From DATHBD01 sp035296325 (GTDB lineage Bacteria; Actinomycetota; Actinomycetes; Mycobacteriales; Micromonosporaceae): a stretch of 62,228 nucleotides of DNA. The translations under genes were made by a program, and so were the position numbers. Positions within the stretch are counted from its first letter, which is position 1, and the number at the start of each line of letters is the position of its first letter. The notes below the pieces were generated by a model that saw only the letters and a program-made list of their open reading frames with translations, made no database searches and was not told the DNA's origin. The DNA lies in assembly GCA_035296325.1 (NCBI GenBank), contig DATHBD010000013.1, forward strand, positions 1 through 62,228. Reading direction: 5' to 3'. Positions 58,353 through 62,228 of the stretch are shown piece after piece.

Positions 58353-59528
58353 ATGCTGCACGGCCGCCGCGGCCACGTACGGTCACACCGCCGCGTCAGG
58401 CGGATGCCTGTGGCCCCGTGGATCGTCGTCGTCGTGGTGTCGGCGCTGGTGCTGTCCGGCGCCGGCGCTGGACTCTACGTCGCGCTCCGTCCGACCTGCA
58501 GCGGTGCCGTGACCGCCACCATCATCGCCTCCTCCGGCACGGCCAGCAGACTGCAGGAAGTGTCCCGCACCTGGTCCTCGACCGAGCCGGCGGTCGGCGG
58601 GCGGTGCGCGTCGGTCGACATCGAGTCGCGCGACTCGCCCACCATCGCCGAGGCCCTCGGCGCCGCCTGGGACATCAAGTCCGGCGGCACCGCGCCCGAC
58701 GTGTGGGTGCCCGAGTCCAGCGCGTGGGCCCGGCACGCCGCGGTCGCGGTGCAGGCCGCACGCATGATGCCGGAGCTGCAGCCCAGCGTCGCGGTGACGC
58801 CGACGGTGATCGCGATGCCCAAGCCGATGGCCGAGGCGCTCGGCTGGCCCGGTACGCAGCCGACGTGGCAGCAGTTCGTGAACCAGATCGCCACCGCACC
58901 CGAGGGCTGGGCCAGGTACGGCAAGCCGGAGTGGGGGCCGTTCCGGTTCGGGATGACCGACCCTCAGAAGTCGACGGCCGGACTGCTCGCCCTGATGGCG
59001 ATCCTGGACGCCAACGACGACGGCCGGGTCACCCCGGAGGAGCAGGCAGCAGCGGTACGCCTGTCCAAGGCCCGCGCGGTGTACGAGGAGACCACTGACA
59101 AGATCTTCGATGCGCTCGCCAGCGCGGACGCGGTGGGCAGCGCGGAGGTGCTGAAGTACGTCTCGGCGTTCCCGGCGCTGGAGCAGGACGTGGCCACCTA
59201 CAACGAGGGCAATCCGAAGATGCCGCTGGTCGCGGTCTACCCGGCCAACGGCGCCGGTGATGCGGACAACCCCTACCTCATCCTCAACGCGCCGTGGGCC
59301 GACCCGGAGCGGCAGCGGGTGGCCCGCTCGTTCCTCGCCTACGTGCGCGGCCCGGACGGGCGCAAGGCGTTCCTCGATGCCGGCTTCCGTGACGCCAACC
59401 GGGCACCGGGCCGCGGCCTGACCCAGGCCAACGGGATTCTGCCGAACGCCGCCCTACTCCCCCGCTCCGCCCCGGTGGCCGACTCGGTCAAGGAGTCGAT
59501 GGACACCTGGAGCCGGTTCGTCACCTGA
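58353..59528 (+). CDS. Extracytoplasmic solute-binding-like protein with an EF-hand loop
   Basis: A 391-residue protein. A basic start and one membrane helix (APWIVVVVVSALVLSGAGAG, about 21-40) export an outer domain that has the type 2 binding-protein fold (TATIIASSGTASRLQEVSRTW, SGGTAPDVWVPESSAWAR, FNAPWADPER-like LNAPWADPERQRVARSFLAY). Inside is a 12-residue loop DANDDGRVTPEE that fits the EF-hand calcium pattern. Related actinomycete proteins continue into a von Willebrand A domain after this point; here the protein stops at DTWSRFVT. GGAGG lies eight bases before ATG 58353. No permease is adjacent. Confidence 0.82.
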   Translation: MLHGRRGHVRSHRRVRRMPVAPWIVVVVVSALVLSGAGAGLYVALRPTCSGAVTATIIASSGTASRLQEVSRTWSSTEPAVGGRCASVDIESRDSPTIAEALGAAWDIKSGGTAPDVWVPESSAWARHAAVAVQAARMMPELQPSVAVTPTVIAMPKPMAEALGWPGTQPTWQQFVNQIATAPEGWARYGKPEWGPFRFGMTDPQKSTAGLLALMAILDANDDGRVTPEEQAAAVRLSKARAVYEETTDKIFDALASADAVGSAEVLKYVSAFPALEQDVATYNEGNPKMPLVAVYPANGAGDADNPYLILNAPWADPERQRVARSFLAYVRGPDGRKAFLDAGFRDANRAPGRGLTQANGILPNAALLPRSAPVADSVKESMDTWSRFVT

Positions 59529-59556
59529 TCCCTCGGACGACCACCACCACGCCGCC

Positions 59557-59970
59557 TCACTGGAACTGCCGCTCGCTTGGGGCGTTCCGTAGCGCAGTGG
59601 AGGCGAGCACGTGACGGACCGGCGCCGCCGTCGACCGGGCGACCAACCGATCGTCCGCGGGCACCGCGACCCGATGGGCCTCGATCGCCCGCACGGTGAC
59701 ATGCGCGGCCGCGGGGGATCCGGTCGGCCAATGCGCCGGGCCGGCAACGGCCATGATCTGCCGGGTCAGCCTTTCCAATGTGACGGTGGTACGGGAATCC
59801 GGTGTGAACACCACGGACAGTCCCCACCGCCCGCCCTCCACCGGTGGCACATCGCGGAGGTGGAAGCCTGACAGCACGGCCGCACGCCCGCGTTCGAACA
59901 AGCCGTCGAACGCGCGGCGATAGCTCGTACCCGCAGGATCAGGCCCGTCGCCCGGCACCGTCCCGATCAC
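59557..59970 (-). pseudogene. Truncated 2'-5' RNA ligase/2H phosphoesterase family gene
   Basis: The 137-residue frame starts at GTG 59970. It has the strand-helix pattern GRWGLSVVFTPDSRTTVTLERLTRQI and one HxT motif in AAAHVTVRAIE. Intact 2H proteins have a second HxT motif about 90 residues on. Here the frame decays (ARSTAAPVRHVLASTALR) and stops at 59557. The catalytic pair is therefore incomplete. A shortened but expressed protein cannot be excluded. Confidence 0.6.
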
Positions 59971-60068
59971 CTGACGGAGCCTACCCGAGCGTGCCTGAGA
60001 CCCGTACCTGTGGCGCTCGCCCGCCCCCAGCCGCGGCACAGAAGTCGAGCCAGCAGCCGCCCGGAGGC

Positions 60069-60899
60069 CTAGTCACGGCCCTGCCAGGTCGTCACGCACG
60101 CCTCGTTGCCTTCGACGTCGGCCAGCACCCAGAAGGCTGGTGCGTGGTCTGACGACACGAGCCGACCGCCGGCGGCGAGCGCGGCCTCGATGCGCCGGGG
60201 CGCCTCGTCGTGCGGCACGCTCACGTCGAAGTGGATCCGGTTGCGCTGCGGACGCGGCCGGTCCATCTGCTGGAACCAGACCGCCGGGCTGGCCCGGAGC
60301 GGGTCCACGATGGGATCGGTCGGGCCGCTGCGCCCTGGCTCATCGGTGTAGCCGAGCACCGCGCGCCAGAACGGGCGGATGGCGGCGATATCCAACGTGT
60401 CGATGGCGATCTCGATCAGCTGCGCCGACCGCGGCGCGTCGCCGCCGATGCCAGGTTCGGTGCGCCATCCGCCCTCCTCGACGGCTTGCGTGATCCGGTC
60501 GGCAAGGTCAACGTCGCGGGTGGTCACGGCGGCCCGGTCGGCCGACTGGAGGGTCAACACGACCCGATCCGGGCGCAGGTCGGCACGTAGGTGGGCGTCG
60601 GCGTCCGCGCCACAGGCCGCGAGGGCCCGTGCGAGCACTTGCGCACCGGCGCCGAGTGCATCGACCGCGACAGCGGTCTGCAGGGTGCCGAGCAGGTAGC
60701 GCCAACCCAGATCGGCGACGGCGGCCGAGGCGTCCGGGCGGTTCAGAATCTCGTTCATCGCCACATCCTGCAACGCGCCGGACGGGAATCGGGTCCGCAC
60801 GGCGTTCGGATCGAAGTCACCGCCACTCAGACGTGCTGACACCGGTGCTAGCAGGTCTGAAGTCGCCCGGTCGGTGTCGAGGCCGGCCAGCCGACGCAT
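60069..60899 (-). CDS. VOC family protein with an N-terminal pterin-dehydratase-like part
   Basis: A 276-residue protein. Residues 155-276 form a VOC domain (LIEIAIDTLDIAAIRPFWRA, RNRIHFDVSVPHDEAP, WVLADVEGNEACVTTW). The part before (about 110-150; VVLTLQSADRAAVTTRDVDL with ITQAVEEGG) resembles the pterin-4a-carbinolamine dehydratase segment often joined to VOC domains in actinomycetes. The first 100 residues are unlike known domains. Catalysis is uncertain. ATG 60899 has no obvious ribosome binding site. Confidence 0.8.
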   Translation of the reverse strand: MRRLAGLDTDRATSDLLAPVSARLSGGDFDPNAVRTRFPSGALQDVAMNEILNRPDASAAVADLGWRYLLGTLQTAVAVDALGAGAQVLARALAACGADADAHLRADLRPDRVVLTLQSADRAAVTTRDVDLADRITQAVEEGGWRTEPGIGGDAPRSAQLIEIAIDTLDIAAIRPFWRAVLGYTDEPGRSGPTDPIVDPLRASPAVWFQQMDRPRPQRNRIHFDVSVPHDEAPRRIEAALAAGGRLVSSDHAPAFWVLADVEGNEACVTTWQGRD

Positions 60900-60929
60900 T
60901 TACATACGCGCTGCGGCCGCGGTCCCACT

Positions 60930-62057
60930 TCATCGTTGTGGCCGGACCGGGCCGGCCAGCGCGGCCAACAGGGGGGCGGCCTTCGCCGCTGCCTCGGCCA
61001 CTTCGGCCCAGGGATCGCTGCCCCACGTGATGCCGCCGCCGGCCCACACGTGCAGCCGCTGCGCATCGACCGCCACCGTCCGGATGGTCAGGCCAAGGTC
61101 GAGGCCGTCCGGACCGATCCAGCCGATCGCGCCCATGCTCGGCCCGCGACCCACCGGCTCCAGTTGCGCGATGAGGTCGAGGGCGGCGTGCTTCGGGGCG
61201 CCGGTCACCGAACCACCCGGACAGAGTGCGCGCAGCAGGGCGGCCAGGCCGGTCCCGCCGACCAGCCGGGCGGCCACCGTCGACTCCGCCTGCCAGAGTC
61301 CGCACCAGCGTCGGATGCTGTAGAGCTCGTCAACGGAGACCGTGCCGATCTGGGCGACCCTCGCCAGGTCGTTGCGCGCCAGGTCGACGATCATGATGTG
61401 CTCGGCGCGCTCCTTGGCCGAACTCATCAGCTGCGTGGCGCCGACCGCGGTGGCCGGCCGGGTGCCCTTGATCGGACGGGTCACCACCCGCCCCCCGCGG
61501 ACCTCGACCAACGTCTCCGGCGACGCGCTGGCCACGCCCCAGCCGGTGCCGGTGAGGACCCTGCCGTACCGCGCGCCGGCCAGGCCGGCCACTCGACGCA
61601 GCGCCGGTCGCGGGTCCCCCCGGTACGCCGCACTGGCATGCCCGACGAGGTTGACCTGGTACACGTCGCCACGGGCAATCGCGGCCCGCGCCGCCCGCAC
61701 CGCAGCCGCGTGCTCGTCCCTGGTCCAACTGGACCGCCAGCCCTGCACCGCCCATCCGGCGCCGCCGGAGTCCGGATCCCCGGATGCGATGGACGGCGAC
61801 TCCGGGTGTCGGTCGTAGACGATGGCGACCGCGTCCGGCACGGCGCTGGAAGGGCTCCGCAGGGCGGGCGCCCCGACCATCCCGGCGGCCGCCGCGGCGG
61901 ACAGCAGCACCGCGGCACCCGCTGGCGTTACGGAACGTGACGATGAGCCAACAGCGCCGTGAGATGACGCCAGGTCGCGCACGGGCAGTCCGGCATCGGA
62001 CAGAAAGTCCTCAAGCCGCTGTGCCGGGTCACCGCCGTCGCCGATCCGCCACTCCAT
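60930..62057 (-). CDS. pabB: Aminodeoxychorismate synthase component I
   Basis: A 375-residue chorismate-binding enzyme that makes aminodeoxychorismate for folate. The family motifs are VTRPIKGTRPATAVG (with the PIKGT lysine), HIMIVDLARNDLARVAQIGTV, CPGGSVTGAPKHAAL and GAIGWIGPDGLDLGLTIRT. It lacks a fused PabA glutaminase domain. ATG 62057 is preferred over ATG 62114, since the inner start follows a CebR-like box and the 19 extra residues carry no homology. The true start remains open. A partner PabA is not in the window. Confidence 0.9.
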   Translation of the reverse strand: MEWRIGDGGDPAQRLEDFLSDAGLPVRDLASSHGAVGSSSRSVTPAGAAVLLSAAAAAGMVGAPALRSPSSAVPDAVAIVYDRHPESPSIASGDPDSGGAGWAVQGWRSSWTRDEHAAAVRAARAAIARGDVYQVNLVGHASAAYRGDPRPALRRVAGLAGARYGRVLTGTGWGVASASPETLVEVRGGRVVTRPIKGTRPATAVGATQLMSSAKERAEHIMIVDLARNDLARVAQIGTVSVDELYSIRRWCGLWQAESTVAARLVGGTGLAALLRALCPGGSVTGAPKHAALDLIAQLEPVGRGPSMGAIGWIGPDGLDLGLTIRTVAVDAQRLHVWAGGGITWGSDPWAEVAEAAAKAAPLLAALAGPVRPQR

Positions 62058-62059
62058 AC

Positions 62060-62071
62060 GGGAGCGCTCCC
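62060..62071. promoter_or_regulatory. CebR-like operator, copy 1
   Basis: GGGAGCGCTCCC, flanked as CGGGAGCGCTCCCA, matches 13 of 14 bases of the CebR consensus TGGGAGCGCTCCCA. It lies immediately before ATG 62057 of pabB. Confidence 0.7.
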
Positions 62072-62114
62072 ACAGTCCCGGAGGCGGCAGCGACGAATCG
62101 ACGGGCGGGTTCAT

Positions 62115-62126
62115 GGGAGCGCTCCC
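62115..62126. promoter_or_regulatory. CebR-like operator, copy 2
   Basis: GGGAGCGCTCCC, flanked as TGGGAGCGCTCCCG, again matches 13 of 14 bases of the CebR consensus. Its centre is 55 bp from copy 1. The remaining 62127-62228 shows no gene and may be the promoter of a rightward gene outside the window. Confidence 0.7.
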
Positions 62127-62228
62127 GACATTCGGCTACGTCGACCTCCACCGAACAGTCGGTTTCCTGACCTACCTGGTGTTTCGGTATCCACGATGTG
62201 CCATAGGTAGGGGTAACGTTCATCACAC

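Noticed and set aside
1..62228. rRNA, tRNA, riboswitch or CRISPR array
   Set aside because: No cloverleaf, conserved rRNA segment, riboswitch core or regularly spaced repeat was recognised by eye; a covariance-model scan would settle it.

Overview
The window is high-GC DNA (roughly 70% or more). Coding density is high, GTG starts are frequent, and many neighbouring genes overlap by ATGA or GTGA. The families present (CU044_5270-type proteins beside ECF sigma factors, DUF3995, CehA/McbA, VOC proteins, large LuxR ATPases, PadR-ABC units) fit an actinomycete, probably Micromonosporaceae. That assignment is an inference; there is no rRNA or other marker gene here. No rRNA, tRNA or CRISPR array was recognised.

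Layout. 0-12.5 kb: a LysR regulator divergent from a DapA-like lyase/aldolase, a large LuxR ATPase, a methyltransferase, three alpha/beta hydrolases, a DUF3995 membrane protein, an ECF sigma factor with its CU044_5270 partner, and a PHP-type metallohydrolase. 12.5-14.7 kb: a double VOC protein, a chloramphenicol-phosphotransferase-like kinase and gene remnants. 14.7-21.6 kb: a signalling island of three sensor kinases. One is a 1321-residue membrane hybrid; divergent from it are a small soluble kinase and a REC-PAS-kinase-REC hybrid. 21.7-26.8 kb: a decayed recombinase region with two serine-recombinase relics, a small basic protein with a dyad upstream, a secreted GH16 glucanase with a CBM6-like domain, and an APH-type kinase.

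26.8-38.3 kb: accessory enzymes (APH kinase, tandem P-loop protein, HIT protein, beta-lactamase-like hydrolase, methyltransferase, uridine-kinase-like protein, lipoprotein, GrpB, SDR), a second ECF sigma/anti-sigma pair, an adenosine deaminase with an internal deletion, and a tyrosine recombinase. 38.5-43.1 kb: an FAD oxidoreductase, then a tightly overlapped operon read leftward: ECF sigma, zinc-finger anti-sigma, ABC ATPase, ABC permease. 43.3-45.3 kb: a MarR regulator divergent from an AhpD-like protein with a clear palindromic operator, and a DODA-type dioxygenase under a promoter with two TTGA-N4-TCAA boxes.

45.5-50.1 kb: a secreted WxL-like protein followed by a surface-domain protein fused through a membrane helix to a degenerate GGDEF domain, then NUDIX, methyltransferase, PNPOx-like and hypothetical genes. 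50.3-57.7 kb: the most distinctive cluster, with two IucA/IucC-type siderophore synthetases and a fold-III PLP decarboxylase (the NRPS-independent siderophore logic), followed by a self-contained PadR-ABC ATPase-FtsX permease unit. 57.7-62.2 kb: peptide deformylase, a solute-binding lipoprotein-like protein carrying an EF-hand loop, a truncated 2H phosphoesterase, a two-domain VOC protein and pabB. Two CebR-like GGGAGCGCTCCC boxes lie at the right edge and suggest a carbohydrate gene just outside the window.

Decayed genes are frequent between intact ones: TetR, Prim-Pol-like, ABC ATPase, two serine recombinases, a ChaA-type exchanger, adenosine deaminase, VOC, and a 2'-5' RNA ligase. This marks the region as a variable part of the chromosome.
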